From NCBI GenBank assembly GCA_900471605.1, contig UCEY01000025.1:124001-188000 (forward strand): a stretch of DNA of 64,000 nucleotides. Direction: 5' to 3'. The notes beneath the pieces are model-generated. The model saw only the letters and a list, made by a program, of their open reading frames with translations, did no database searches and was not told the origin of the DNA. Numbering within the stretch: position 1 is the stretch's first letter; each line of letters opens with the position of its first letter. Below, in pieces: positions 1-9,011 of this stretch. The position numbers were made by a program, and so were the translations under genes. Origin of the DNA: Hyphomicrobiales bacterium. GTDB lineage: Bacteria > Pseudomonadota > Alphaproteobacteria > Rhizobiales > Rhizobiaceae.

Positions 1-157
1 GCCGGCAGAGGTGTATCGGCTGCGACACGGCGCCCGAACGGGAAGAGCCCCCGCGGAAACGGCATTATATCGCTCAACCGCAGCCAACGTCTGTTGCGTG
101 AAGGCAGGTTGCTGGATAAGAGTATCGCCTTCAGACTATTCAATCCGAGGAATAAGC

Positions 158-361
158 ATGGCCACCGGTACCGTCAAGTTTTTCAATCAGGACAAGGGCT
201 TCGGCTTCATAACCCCCGAAACCGGCGGAGCCGATGTGTTCGTCCACATATCTGCGCTGCAGGGGACAGGACCGCTCCAGGACGGACAGAAGGTCTCCTA
301 TGAGCTCGGCCAGGATCGCAAGACCGGAAAATCAAAAGCCGAAAACGTCAGAACGATTTGA
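158..361 (+). CDS. cspA: Cold-shock domain protein (CspA family)
   Basis: A 67-residue single-domain cold-shock protein that binds single-stranded RNA or DNA as an RNA chaperone in the cytoplasm. The RNP1 motif GFGFI lies at residues 14-18 and the RNP2-like VFVHI at 27-31; the length is normal for the family. The ATG at 158 is preceded by GAGG at 147-150 and the protein begins [10 protein letters not shown], the usual CspA start. A longer in-frame start at 11 (GTG) would add an unrelated extension and is rejected. The gene is monocistronic. The family is clear; whether this copy is cold-induced cannot be told from sequence. Confidence 0.95.
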   Translation: MATGTVKFFNQDKGFGFITPETGGADVFVHISALQGTGPLQDGQKVSYELGQDRKTGKSKAENVRTI

Positions 362-992
362 AGTTCTCATTCGCCGAATACCGCCTGTTTATTGAGGCTC
401 GGGCCTGCACAATCCGGCGCGGTTCGGCGGAACGATTTGATAAATAGCGAGGCCGGGCCTGACGTGGTTGGCCCCCGGCCCCGCTTGCGTGTCCACCGAT
501 GCCTCAATGAGGCGAATGCCTCTCAAGCTCGGTGTGACGGCTCATCACCGCGGCTGTGGTGATCGATCGCTCCCCTTCCGAATGAATCTTCAGCGGTTCA
601 GGCCAGGCACCGCAAAGAGGATCGGCATCGATTTTTCGCGATGCCTGGATCTTCGTGGAAGACGATGAAATCGTCCTTACGCCTGCCATTCCCCTCACCG
701 TGCAGAAACCATTGCCGATCTTCCGAGCCGAGATGCTTTCTGCTGCCGCTCGCGTCAGCCCGGCCAATGAGCGGGCGGGACGCGATGCGTGGCCTATCCT
801 GCCTGCCATCCGTCTTGGACACCCCGAATTCCGCAGGGGGCAGAAAGCTGCAATCCACGCAAATCACGACACTCCGGCGATCTCTCCGTCGCGCCCAAAC
901 GACATCGTAATTTGTTAAATGCGGACGTTACATGATTGACAATATATGGTAATTTCTGCTCATAAAGATAACAACAGATTATGTGGTCCGAT
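362..992. other. Intergenic region without a convincing gene
   Basis: About 630 bases without a supported gene. At 451-457 and 474-480 a 7-bp inverted repeat (GGCCGGG/CCCGGCC) follows cspA and could end its transcript, but no T-run follows. Short open frames at 504-809 (minus) and 655-918 (plus) overlap each other and have no recognisable domain. Just before the kinase gene, TTGACA at 936-941 lies inside the small palindrome ATTGACAAT (935-943) in AT-rich sequence. It may be a -35 box or a GntR half-site for the gene at 993. Confidence 0.5.
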
Positions 993-2021
993 ATGCTGGT
1001 TATTCTCGCCGACGACCTGACCGGCGCGCTTGATTGCGCTGCACCGTTTGCCGGCAGAGGTCTGCATACTGAAATCGCGTTAAGCCCGAAGTCCGTCGAA
1101 GCGGCTCTGCAAGCCGCGCCAGCGGTTCTGTCGATCAATCTTGGATCTCGGGAAATCGACGCCGAAGCGGCGCGGCAGGCAACTGCGGCAGCCCTGTCGG
1201 CCCTACCGCCCGACGTCCTTCTGTTCAAGAAGGTCGATTCCCGCCTCAAAGGGAATATCGCCGCCGAACTCGACGCGACACTTTTTCATCTGGCGCTGGT
1301 CGCTCCCGCAATACCTGATTTCGGCAGGACCGTCCGGTCGGGACATGTCGAAGGCTTCGGCCTGGACAAGCCGCTGAATATTGCCGATGCGTTGGGCGTT
1401 CATGCGGAGCGCGCGATCATTCCCGACAACCTTTCCCAGGCGAGCATGTTCGACGCCCTGGCGGCCGGCCGGGAGGCCGGTGCCGACCTTCTTGTCGGCG
1501 CCAGGGGCCTCGCCGAGGCGCTGGCATGCCATGTGACCGGTCGCCGGACGGCCGAGCCGGCCCTGCCCAAACCCGGTCCTGCCCTTTTTGTCATCGGATC
1601 GAGAGATCCCATCACGCTGGCACAGATCGAGGAACTGCGGCGCCTGGTGGCGCCCGACCATATTGCCGCGCCGAACGGGCGGCCGGAACGCGTCGCCTCG
1701 CCGCAGCATTCCGTAACGCTCGTCCAGGCAACGCCGGGTGAAAAGAACGATCCGCCGCTTCTAGTATCGGAAAGACTGGCGGCAAGCATCGTCCCGGATA
1801 TGACCGCGCCGGTCGCTACCCTGCTTCTGTCCGGCGGAGCGACCGCCGAGGCGGTCCTCAAGGCGATGAACGTGTCCAGTTTTCAACTTCTCGGCGAATG
1901 CCTTCCGGGCCTCGGCTTGGCTTATATCGATGGCCAATGCATCATCGCCAAATCCGGGGGATTCGGCACGCCGAGCACCTTATGTGAGATCGCGAGAGCA
2001 ACCATGGGCGAGAAGGACTGA
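993..2021 (+). CDS. Four-carbon acid sugar kinase family protein (DUF1537)
   Basis: ATP-dependent kinase of the DUF1537 family, whose studied members phosphorylate D-threonate, L-threonate or D-erythronate. The N-terminal substrate-binding domain starts with ILADDLTGALD and has the KVDSRLKGN motif near residue 80. The C-terminal nucleotide-binding domain has SGGATAEAVL and the KSGGFGTP motif near the end. At 342 residues it is shorter than typical members (about 420), with the deficit in the middle. I place the start at 993 because the protein then begins MLVILADDLTG as relatives do; an in-frame ATG at 981 is possible and neither has a clear ribosome site. It is followed after 3 bases by the GntR gene and faces a PdxA-like gene, its usual pathway partner. 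The true substrate is unknown. Confidence 0.85.
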   Translation: MLVILADDLTGALDCAAPFAGRGLHTEIALSPKSVEAALQAAPAVLSINLGSREIDAEAARQATAAALSALPPDVLLFKKVDSRLKGNIAAELDATLFHLALVAPAIPDFGRTVRSGHVEGFGLDKPLNIADALGVHAERAIIPDNLSQASMFDALAAGREAGADLLVGARGLAEALACHVTGRRTAEPALPKPGPALFVIGSRDPITLAQIEELRRLVAPDHIAAPNGRPERVASPQHSVTLVQATPGEKNDPPLLVSERLAASIVPDMTAPVATLLLSGGATAEAVLKAMNVSSFQLLGECLPGLGLAYIDGQCIIAKSGGFGTPSTLCEIARATMGEKD

Positions 2022-2024
2022 ACG

Positions 2025-2729
2025 ATGGGGCTGGAGAGCGGCACCGCCCGCAAGGGCCTCCCCGATATCGTCTTCGAGCGGATGTTGCGCGCGATCAAGT
2101 CGGGAGCGTACAAGCCGGATGAACGGCTGCCGACCGAACACGATCTTGCGACCGAGTTCGAAGTGTCGCGCCCGGTCATTCGCGAAGCCCTGAGGCGGCT
2201 GCGCGAACAGGGACTGATCTATTCGAGGCGCGGGGCGGGCAGCTTCGTGCGTGCACTCGGGCTACGCGAGCCACTTGGCTTCGGCCAGTTGGAGAACGTC
2301 GCCGACCTACTCAACTGTTACGAGTTTCGCATGACGCTCGAGCCGGCCGCTGCGGCCGCTGCGGCCGCACGTCATGACAAGGAAAGCCTGGGAGCCATAA
2401 AGCGGGCCCTGGAATTGCTGCGCGACGCCACCAACCGTCAGGCCCATCGCGAAGACGCAGACTACCAGTTCCATCTGGCCATCGCACGGGCGGCGCAGAA
2501 CACCTACTTTTCGACGGCGATGGAAGCCTTGAAGGATCACATCGCCGTGGGGATGAAATTCCATGGAGCCTCCGTGAAAAGAGAGGCTACAGGGCTGGCG
2601 AGAGTGTTCGGCGAGCACGAGGCGATTGCCGATGCAATCGCTCGCGCGGATCAGGAAGCGGCCCGGCAATTGATGCTGGACCACCTGAAGGGGTCACGGG
2701 AACGGCTGTTTCAATCCTCGCACCGATGA
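2025..2729 (+). CDS. GntR-family regulator, FadR/FCD subfamily
   Basis: A 234-residue transcription factor with an N-terminal winged helix-turn-helix (residues 13-75; ERLPTEHDLATEFEVSRPVIREALRRL is split here by its recognition helix VSRPVIREAL) and a C-terminal helical FCD ligand domain from about 90 to 225. GAAGGA lies just before the ATG. The gene is co-transcribed with the kinase at 993 and probably controls this sugar-acid block, including the divergent promoters at 6064-6504. FCD regulators usually bind small organic or sugar acids that are intermediates of the pathway they control. Ligand and operator are not known. Confidence 0.9.
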   Translation: MGLESGTARKGLPDIVFERMLRAIKSGAYKPDERLPTEHDLATEFEVSRPVIREALRRLREQGLIYSRRGAGSFVRALGLREPLGFGQLENVADLLNCYEFRMTLEPAAAAAAAARHDKESLGAIKRALELLRDATNRQAHREDADYQFHLAIARAAQNTYFSTAMEALKDHIAVGMKFHGASVKREATGLARVFGEHEAIADAIARADQEAARQLMLDHLKGSRERLFQSSHR

Positions 2730-2791
2730 AGCCCATAGAGTCATCGGAAATAGCGGTCATCCGGCAACATCGCACCGGATGATGGGGCTTC
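2728..2791. terminator. Bidirectional hairpin between convergent genes
   Basis: A two-part inverted repeat lies between the converging gntR and alcohol dehydrogenase genes. The outer arms GAAGCCCAT (2728-2736) and ATGGGGCTTC (2782-2791) pair with one bulge. The inner arms CATCCGG (2758-2764) and CCGGATG (2775-2781) pair perfectly. It overlaps both gene ends and probably serves as a shared terminator, although no long T-run is present. Confidence 0.55.
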
Positions 2792-3908
2792 AAAACGCCG
2801 CCTCGTAGATCCCCTGCACGTCGCCGACGGTCATTTCCGCCGGGTTGTTATCCATCAGCCGACGGATGGCATGCGCCTCCGAAGCGTAGAGGGAGAGTTC
2901 GTCCCGCTTCGCCCCATGAGCCGCAAGCGACATCTGGATGCCGAGCCCCCTGCAGAATTCGACGGCCGAAGAGCGCAGTTCATCCGACGAGAGCTCCGCA
3001 CCAAGACCCAGCGCAGCAGCCACTTCTGCCGTCTTCGCGGCCACGACCGGCTGGTTGAAAGCCAAAACATGCGGAAAGACGATGGCATTCGCCAGACCGT
3101 GCGGCAGGTTGAGGCGCGTGCCCAGCGGATAGGCGATGGCGTGACCGGCCGCCGTGTTGACCGGCCCAAGGCAGATGCCTCCGTAATAAGAGGCGAGCAT
3201 AAGCCCTTCGCGAGCCTCCGTATCGTGCCCGTTCTTCACCGCCCGCGCCAGATACCGGCCGACCAGCCCGAAACCCATGCGGGCAAAGCCGTCGATCATC
3301 GGGTGAGAGCGCCGGCTGGTAAAGGCTTCGACGCAATGGGCCATGGCGTCGACGCCCGTCGCGGCGGTCACGGCGGGAGGCACCGAATAGGTCAACTCGG
3401 GATCGAGCACCGCGAAATCGGCGATCATGTGCGGACTTTCCACCGCGATCTTCGTCCGCTTTACCGGATCTGTGATGAGCGAGCGGATTCCCGCTTCCGA
3501 GCCGGTACCGGCGGTGGTCGCGACCTGGGCCAGCCGCGTGCGACGACCGGCAACGCGGTTGGGACCGGCAACATCCTCGAGAGTCTGCTCGGAATCCCAG
3601 AGCACCGCGACCAGCTTGGCGACATCCAATACGGACCCGCCGCCAAGCCCGACGATCACCTGGGGGCGGACGTTGCGGGCTGCTTCCAGCGCGGCGCTCA
3701 GCGTTGCGGTATCCGGTTCGCCCGGAATCGCGTCGAATACCGAGAACCGGCCGGACAGTTGCAGACGGTCGACAAAGCCTGCCGTGATCGGCGTTGCGAT
3801 GACCAAGGTCGAGGCGACATCGCCGGCCCAGGGACCGACCTGGCTGACCGTGCCTGCGCCGACGGCGAGCCGCAGCGGCTGATGAAGTGTGATCGGCGCA
3901 ATGGCCAT
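2790..3908 (-). CDS. Iron-containing alcohol dehydrogenase (maleylacetate-reductase-like)
   Basis: NAD(P)-dependent group III metal alcohol dehydrogenase, 372 residues, cytoplasmic. The nucleotide-binding motif GGGSVLDVAK lies near residue 95. The metal-binding region has MAHCVEAF, GHAIAYPLG and LPHGLANA, giving the conserved histidines, with the family aspartate expected upstream. The ATG at 3908 starts 14 bases after the pdxA-like stop, and the reading frame runs open but non-homologous further upstream. It is the third gene of the sialidase-pdxA-adh operon. Its likely role is to oxidise or reduce a carbonyl intermediate next to the PdxA-like step. The exact substrate cannot be read from sequence. 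Confidence 0.88.
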   Translation of the reverse strand: MAIAPITLHQPLRLAVGAGTVSQVGPWAGDVASTLVIATPITAGFVDRLQLSGRFSVFDAIPGEPDTATLSAALEAARNVRPQVIVGLGGGSVLDVAKLVAVLWDSEQTLEDVAGPNRVAGRRTRLAQVATTAGTGSEAGIRSLITDPVKRTKIAVESPHMIADFAVLDPELTYSVPPAVTAATGVDAMAHCVEAFTSRRSHPMIDGFARMGFGLVGRYLARAVKNGHDTEAREGLMLASYYGGICLGPVNTAAGHAIAYPLGTRLNLPHGLANAIVFPHVLAFNQPVVAAKTAEVAAALGLGAELSSDELRSSAVEFCRGLGIQMSLAAHGAKRDELSLYASEAHAIRRLMDNNPAEMTVGDVQGIYEAAF

Positions 3909-3922
3909 GGCGCTTGTCCTTA

Positions 3923-4870
3923 TCAGGCACGCCCCGCCACGAGCTTGCGCGCGTAGGCGATGGCGGAGTTCATGTTGCCGTGATTGGCGATACCCTTGCC
4001 GGCGATATCGAACGCCGTGCCGTGGTCGACGGAGGTCCGATCGATGGGCAGGTCGACGGAAACGTTGACGGCCGTATCGAAGGCGACGAGCTTGATCGGG
4101 ATATGGCCCTGATCGTGATACTGCGCGACAACCAGATCGAACACGCCCGAGTAGGCCCGGTGGAAAACCGTGTCGGCCGAGATCGGGCCGTGAACCTCGA
4201 TGCCTTCCGCGCGCGCGGCCGCGACCGCGGGGGCGATCTGGTCGTCGTCTTCCGTGCCGAAGAGGCCATTCTCGCCGCAATGGGGATTGATGCCCGCTAC
4301 CGCGATGCGCGGACGTTCGTAGCCGATGCGCTTCAGATGCGCGTCGCCAGCGCGGATGGTCGCCAGCACCCTTTCCGTCGTGGCGCGCCGGATTGCCTCC
4401 TGCAGGGAAACGTGGGTGGAGACGTGGATCACCTTCAGACGGTCGGAGGCCAAAAGCATGTATGCCGCTGCCGAACCGGTGAGGCTACGCAACATGCCGG
4501 TATGGCCGTCGTAATGATGGCCGGCGAGGTTGAGCGCCTCCTTGTTGATCGGCGCGGTGACGATGCAGCCGATCGAGCCGGCTTCGGCATCGCGCACGGC
4601 ACGTTCGATGAAGCGGAACGCCGCGTCGCCGGCGATCGCGGACAGCTGGCCCCAGGGCAGCGGCGCTCCCTCGACCGGAAGATCGACGACGTAAGGCGCG
4701 AGGTCGAGCGCGATCCCTACAGCATCGCGGGCCGCCTCAAGCGTCGCAAGGTTACCGTAGACACGCGTCGCGGAGCGGTCCGCGGCTGACATCTCGGCCA
4801 GAGCCTTGACGGTTATCTCCGGCCCCACGCCGCAGGGGTCTCCCATCGTGATGCCAATGATATTGCTCAT
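3923..4870 (-). CDS. pdxA2: PdxA-family 4-phosphate dehydrogenase (PdxA2 type)
   Basis: NAD-dependent, metal-requiring dehydrogenase of 315 residues. PdxA proper acts on 4-hydroxythreonine-4-phosphate. Copies linked to DUF1537 kinases (PdxA2) instead decarboxylate threonate- or erythronate-4-phosphate to dihydroxyacetone phosphate, which fits the kinase at 993. The N-terminal motif GDPCGVGPE sits at residues 10-18, with [10 protein letters not shown] in the metal site and HDQGHIPIK in the C-terminal half. The position occupied by Glu in the biosynthetic GHTE motif is Gly here. The ATG at 4870 overlaps the upstream stop by one base (TGATG), with GGGAG about 7 bases upstream, so translation is coupled. 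Catabolic PdxA2 is preferred over a vitamin B6 role. Confidence 0.87.
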   Translation of the reverse strand: MSNIIGITMGDPCGVGPEITVKALAEMSAADRSATRVYGNLATLEAARDAVGIALDLAPYVVDLPVEGAPLPWGQLSAIAGDAAFRFIERAVRDAEAGSIGCIVTAPINKEALNLAGHHYDGHTGMLRSLTGSAAAYMLLASDRLKVIHVSTHVSLQEAIRRATTERVLATIRAGDAHLKRIGYERPRIAVAGINPHCGENGLFGTEDDDQIAPAVAAARAEGIEVHGPISADTVFHRAYSGVFDLVVAQYHDQGHIPIKLVAFDTAVNVSVDLPIDRTSVDHGTAFDIAGKGIANHGNMNSAIAYARKLVAGRA

Positions 4871-6063
4871 CAAACTCTCCCGTCAGTCGCGTCCGCCCAG
4901 CCCGAAGCCAAGCTCACGTATTTGATTGCCCGCCTGTGATAGGTATAGGCGATATGCAAGGCCCCGTCGGGCGTTTCCAGAAGCCATGGATAGGACATTT
5001 CCTTGTTACGGCCGTCCGTGGAATCGTTCGACAGGCATGTGCCCGGCCCGTCTTCGACGAGGATGCGCACAGGGAAACTCAGGCCACCATCGTCCGAGAT
5101 GCACACCGAGACCGGTGCGCGCGGCACGCCCCAGACGGGCACGCAACCGCCCGCCGGATCGGCATCGGGCCTGTCGTCGTTTTCGCCGAGTTCGTCATAG
5201 AGCGAGGCACGGCGATCGCCGGACTGGGCGGCACTGACCGGGTTGCAGATCATCGCAAGCCGTCCATCCCTCAGCCGTATGACCGCGATCGAGGAATTGT
5301 TGTTCGGTATATCGGTCGCCGCCGGCACCGACCAGGACCGGCCACCATCGGCGCTTTCGGTCCGATAGACGAAATCAGCCTGCCTGCGGCGGAAAAATGC
5401 CGCATGGCCGCCCTTGGGAAGGGCGACGGGGCTCATGTGGACGCAGCCGGTCGATTGCGGCAGTTCTTCGAGCCGCCAGGTTTTCCCGGCATCCGTCGAT
5501 ATCCCGATCGCCGCCGTGTCATGGCTGCCGTTCCATTTCTGGCCGGGCCGCTGAACACAGCGGAAGATCGGCAGAAGCCAGGCGCCATCATTCCGCACCG
5601 TCAGCGGCGCCCGAATGAAACATCCCCGGGGCAGATCGAGATACCCGCCTTTCTCCGACGTCAACCGTGCCGGATCGCCTGGATCACGCCGGATCTCCGC
5701 CATGCGGATGCGGCATTCGTCCTGATTGCCGGAAGGTTGCGACGTATGGAAAAGCCAGAGCCTGCCATCGGGCGCGGTAAACAGGACCGGGTTCTGTTCG
5801 GAATGTGCGTCATCGAAGCTCAGCCTCTGCGGCGGACCCCAGGCATCCGATCCGGGGGCTAGAACGGACGCAAATATGGATATGTCGGACTTGCCTTCGA
5901 GCGAGCCGCCGAACCAGGCGCAGGTCAATGCACCATCATCCGAGACGTGCAGGAAGCTCGCATGGTTCTGCACCATGGGCGAAGGCAGGAAGGCTTCGCG
6001 CCGGTTGGCAGCGACCATCCGGACGGCGCCGGTCATTGCTGCCGCTATTTCATCAGGGCTCAT
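4870..6063 (-). CDS. Sialidase-fold (BNR/Asp-box) hydrolase-like protein
   Basis: A 397-residue six-bladed beta-propeller protein of the exo-alpha-sialidase superfamily. Three Asp boxes are visible: [16 protein letters not shown] and [13 protein letters not shown] near the start and FIRAPLTV near residue 155 are typical blade sequences. There is no signal peptide, so it should act in the cytoplasm on imported material. ATG at 6063 with GGAGAG 5 bases upstream. It is the first gene of the operon with pdxA2 and the alcohol dehydrogenase, and divergent from a transporter operon. No sialic-acid kinase or epimerase is nearby, so true sialidase activity is doubtful; another glycosidic or acyl substrate is as likely. 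Confidence 0.8.
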   Translation of the reverse strand: MSPDEIAAAMTGAVRMVAANRREAFLPSPMVQNHASFLHVSDDGALTCAWFGGSLEGKSDISIFASVLAPGSDAWGPPQRLSFDDAHSEQNPVLFTAPDGRLWLFHTSQPSGNQDECRIRMAEIRRDPGDPARLTSEKGGYLDLPRGCFIRAPLTVRNDGAWLLPIFRCVQRPGQKWNGSHDTAAIGISTDAGKTWRLEELPQSTGCVHMSPVALPKGGHAAFFRRRQADFVYRTESADGGRSWSVPAATDIPNNNSSIAVIRLRDGRLAMICNPVSAAQSGDRRASLYDELGENDDRPDADPAGGCVPVWGVPRAPVSVCISDDGGLSFPVRILVEDGPGTCLSNDSTDGRNKEMSYPWLLETPDGALHIAYTYHRRAIKYVSLASGWADATDGRV

Positions 6064-6504
6064 AAAGCTCTCCTTTCGGCCCAAAGGATTACCAGAAACA
6101 CAAAGTTGTCAAGTTTTATAATGTTATTGAATTGCCAATATCCGCCCAATCTTTCTTATTAATTATTTGATATATATATGTAATTTTCTGGCATAAATTT
6201 TTCTGGAAAATAACATTGCGAAATAATTTGACAAACTGCCCACAACGGAAGATGGTCTGAAACAGAATAGCACAGGAGGAGTGCGGCGATCGCAGTGCAG
6301 CGAAATCCGAGGACCTTCAGCGGGGAATTCGATCGAAGGATCGAGCATTCACCGACAGAACCTCGGAAATCGCCGCTGGGCTTCCTTTAGCGGATCGGCT
6401 CGCCAATCACCGACACAGTCGGCTGCTCATTGGGCGCCATAGGCAAACGGCAGGTCGACCGGAACGTGTTCGACCACATTATATTCACTTGGGAGGTGAA
6501 CCAC
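6064..6504. promoter_or_regulatory. Divergent promoter region, sialidase-like and transporter operons
   Basis: A 441-base AT-rich gap between divergently transcribed operons. On the minus strand TTGACA (6112 to 6107) precedes a TAATCC-like box about 15 bases on, a candidate promoter for the leftward operon. On the plus strand TTTGACAAA (6227-6235) is a small palindrome containing another TTGACA. AGGAGG occurs at 6274-6279 without a well-placed start codon. The rightward gene has its own GGGAGGTG at 6491-6498. The local GntR regulator may bind here; no larger symmetric operator was recognised. Confidence 0.45.
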
Positions 6505-8004
6505 ATGAAGAAGATGCTGATGATGACCGCGCTGATCCTGGGATCGGCGCTTCCGCCGGCTTACGCAGGGTCCGGCCCGATCAAGATCGTGCTGCCCGAG
6601 GAAGCCGACCTGCTGGAGCCTTGCATGGCGACCCGCTCCAATATCGGCCGTATCATCATGGAGAATGTCAGCGAGACGCTGACCGAGCTCGACGTTCGCG
6701 GCAAGAAGGGCGTCATGCCGCGCCTCGCAGAGAAATGGGAGCAGACCCCGGACGGCAGCTGGCGGTTTTATCTGCGCAAGGGTGTCAAATTCTCCAACGG
6801 CACCACGTTTGACGCCAAGGACGTGAAACACAGCTTCGATCGTGTCATGAGCGACAAGAACGCCTGCGAATCCCGTCGTTATTTCGGCGGCATGAAGATC
6901 AGCGCCAATGTCGTCGACGACAATACGATCGACTTCAAGGCCGACCCGGCCCAGCCGATCCTGCCGCTGCTGATGTCGCTGGTCACGATCGTGCCGGAAG
7001 AAACACCGCTGCAGTTCATTCGCGAACCGATCGGAACCGGTCCCTACGCGCTGAAGAACTGGACACCGGGCCAGCAGATCGTGCTTGCCGCACGCAGCGA
7101 CTACTGGGGCGCCAAGCCGCAGGTTACCGAAGCGACCTATCTCTTCCGCGCCGATCCCGCCGTTCGTGCGGCAATGGTAAAGGCCGGCGAAGCGGATCTT
7201 TCTCCGTCGATCTCGCAGCTGGATGCCACCGATCCGAAGACCGATTTCTCCTATCTCGACAGTGAGACGGTCTATCTGCGCCTCGACCACAACATCCAGC
7301 CGCTGAACGACGTGCGGGTTCGAAAGGCCCTCAACCTTGCGATCGACCGCCAGGCCTTCATCGGCACGCTGGTGCCTGATGGCGCGGTGCTTGCGACGGC
7401 GCTCGTTCCGCCGACCACGCTCGGCTGGAACCCGGACGTCAAGGTGTTCCCCTATGATCCGGCAGGCGCCAAGAAGCTTCTCGCCGAGGCCAAGGCAGCC
7501 GGCGTGAAGGTCGATACCCCGATCACGCTGATCGCCCGCACGGCGAACTTCCCGAACGTCACCGAGATCATGGAAGCCGTGCAGTCGCAGCTTCAGGAAG
7601 TCGGCTTCAAGATCGATCTGAAATTCGTCGAAGTGGCCGAGCACGAAAGCTACTACTCCAAGCCGTTCAAGGAAGGCCGCGGCCCGATCATCGTCGCTGC
7701 CATGCATGACAATTCCAAGGGCGATCCGTCCTTCACCATGTTCTTCAAATATGCATCGCAGGGAACCCAGTCGGGCTTTTCGGATCCCAAGGTGGACGAC
7801 CTGATCAAGCGCGCATCTGCGGCCGTTGGCGACGAACGTGCGAAACTCTGGTCGCAGCTGATTGCCTACCTGCATGACGACGTGGTCGCCGATGGCCTCC
7901 TGTTCCATATGGTCGGCTTCTCTCGCGTTTCGCCGCGCATCGACTTCAAGCCGACGATTGCCACCAACTCGATGCTGCAGCTCTCCGAGATCGGCATCAA
8001 ATAA
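6505..8004 (+). CDS. ABC transporter substrate-binding protein, peptide/opine type (SBP_bac_5)
   Basis: Periplasmic solute receptor of 499 residues for a dipeptide/nickel-type ABC importer. A cleavable signal peptide covers residues 1-21 (hydrophobic LMMTALILG, cleavage after AYA). The mature part has the family signature EKWEQTPDGSWRFYLRKGV and a later DPAGAKKLLAEA segment. The ATG at 6505 is chosen because of GGGAGGTG 6 bases upstream and because the signal peptide begins there. Upstream in-frame TTG codons are ignored. It is the first gene of a five-gene operon. Ligands of this family include peptides, opines and oligosaccharides; the linked aldolase and kinase block favours a sugar acid or glycoside. 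Confidence 0.92.
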   Translation: MKKMLMMTALILGSALPPAYAGSGPIKIVLPEEADLLEPCMATRSNIGRIIMENVSETLTELDVRGKKGVMPRLAEKWEQTPDGSWRFYLRKGVKFSNGTTFDAKDVKHSFDRVMSDKNACESRRYFGGMKISANVVDDNTIDFKADPAQPILPLLMSLVTIVPEETPLQFIREPIGTGPYALKNWTPGQQIVLAARSDYWGAKPQVTEATYLFRADPAVRAAMVKAGEADLSPSISQLDATDPKTDFSYLDSETVYLRLDHNIQPLNDVRVRKALNLAIDRQAFIGTLVPDGAVLATALVPPTTLGWNPDVKVFPYDPAGAKKLLAEAKAAGVKVDTPITLIARTANFPNVTEIMEAVQSQLQEVGFKIDLKFVEVAEHESYYSKPFKEGRGPIIVAAMHDNSKGDPSFTMFFKYASQGTQSGFSDPKVDDLIKRASAAVGDERAKLWSQLIAYLHDDVVADGLLFHMVGFSRVSPRIDFKPTIATNSMLQLSEIGIK

Positions 8005-8043
8005 GCTCAGGATATCGGCTACGATATCCCGTCACGATCCAAG

Positions 8044-8067
8044 GGCGGCGGGTCCTTACCCGCCGCC
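8044..8067 (+). terminator. Intra-operon hairpin after the binding-protein gene
   Basis: A perfect 10-bp GC stem, GGCGGCGGGT (8044-8053) and ACCCGCCGCC (8058-8067), with a CCTT loop. It sits between the binding-protein stop and the first permease start and has no T-run. It is more likely to stabilise the upstream message or partly attenuate transcription than to stop it fully. Confidence 0.6.
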
Positions 8068-8085
8068 ACAATAGTTGAGGGCGAC

Positions 8086-9000
8086 ATGCTCAGTTTCATT
8101 CGTAAGCGCTCCGTGGCGAGCTTGATCTCACTGGTCGGTCTGCTCGTGCTGGTATTCTTCCTGTCCCGCCTGACAGGTGACCCGGCCGCTCTCTTCCTGC
8201 CGGTGGAAGCTTCCGCCGAAATGAAACAGCAATTCCGCGAGCTTCACGGGTTGAACGATCCGTTGATGGTGCAGTTCGGACGCTATGTCGGCGACGTGTT
8301 GACCGGGAATCTCGGTGAATCCCTTCGCAAGGCGCGGCCGGCGCTGGATGTGGTCACGGAAGCATTCGTATGGACGCTTTGGCTGGCCGTGATCACCATG
8401 TCGCTCGTCACCACGGCCGCAATCGTCGTCGGTTCGCTTGCAGCGTTCCGCTCCGGCGGCTTCTTCGACCGGCTCTCGTCGATGATTTCGCTCATCGGCG
8501 CGTCGGTACCCGACTTTTGGCTGGCCATCGTGGCGATCGTCGTATTCTCCGTGAACCTGGCATGGCTGCCGACGTCGGGCACGGGGTCGATCCTGCACTG
8601 GATCCTGCCGATCGGCGTGCTGTTCGTCCGGCCCTTCGGCATCATCGTCCAGGTGGTGCGCGGCTCGATGATCAGCGCACTGTCTTCCGCCTATGTGAAG
8701 ACAGCCCGCGCCAAAGGGGTCAAGGCCGGGCCGATCATCTTCGTCCACGCCCTGCGCAATGCCATGCTTCCCGTCATCACCGTCATAGGAGACCAGGCGG
8801 CGAGCCTGCTTAACGGCGCTGTGGTGGTCGAGACCATCTTCGGCTTTCCCGGCGTCGGCAAGCTGATGATCGACTCGATCCTGCAGCGGGATTTCAATGT
8901 CGTTCTCGCCGCAATCCTGGTTACGGCGCTGGCGATCTTCCTCATGAACCTGCTGATCGACCTCGCCTATGCGCTGCTCGATCCGCGTATCCGGCATTGA
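8086..9000 (+). CDS. ABC transporter permease, DppB/OppB type
   Basis: First membrane subunit of the importer, 304 residues with about six transmembrane helices. The first helix is LISLVGLLVLVFFLSRL at residues 11-27. The EAA-like cytoplasmic loop is recognisable around AYVKTARAKGVKAG and HALRNAMLPVIT (residues 205-230). GAGGG lies just before the ATG. The N-terminal periplasmic part with LHGLNDPLMVQFG is typical of DppB. It pairs with the permease at 9012 and with the double ATPase at 9928. Confidence 0.92.
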   Translation: MLSFIRKRSVASLISLVGLLVLVFFLSRLTGDPAALFLPVEASAEMKQQFRELHGLNDPLMVQFGRYVGDVLTGNLGESLRKARPALDVVTEAFVWTLWLAVITMSLVTTAAIVVGSLAAFRSGGFFDRLSSMISLIGASVPDFWLAIVAIVVFSVNLAWLPTSGTGSILHWILPIGVLFVRPFGIIVQVVRGSMISALSSAYVKTARAKGVKAGPIIFVHALRNAMLPVITVIGDQAASLLNGAVVVETIFGFPGVGKLMIDSILQRDFNVVLAAILVTALAIFLMNLLIDLAYALLDPRIRH

Positions 9001-9011
9001 GGAGCGCAGAG

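Noticed and set aside
504-918. Overlapping open frames on both strands after cspA
   Set aside because: They overlap one another, lack ribosome sites and show no domain; they look like chance frames in GC-rich sequence.
6281-6442. Small GTG-started frame of 53 codons right after AGGAGG (6274-6279)
   Set aside because: Only one base separates the ribosome-site-like sequence from GTG, the product has no recognisable character, and the real transporter start at 6505 has its own good site.
6427-7908. Long open frame antisense to the binding-protein gene
   Set aside because: It mirrors a clear SBP gene with signal peptide and ribosome site; its composition (many Arg, His, Asp) is typical of an antisense shadow.
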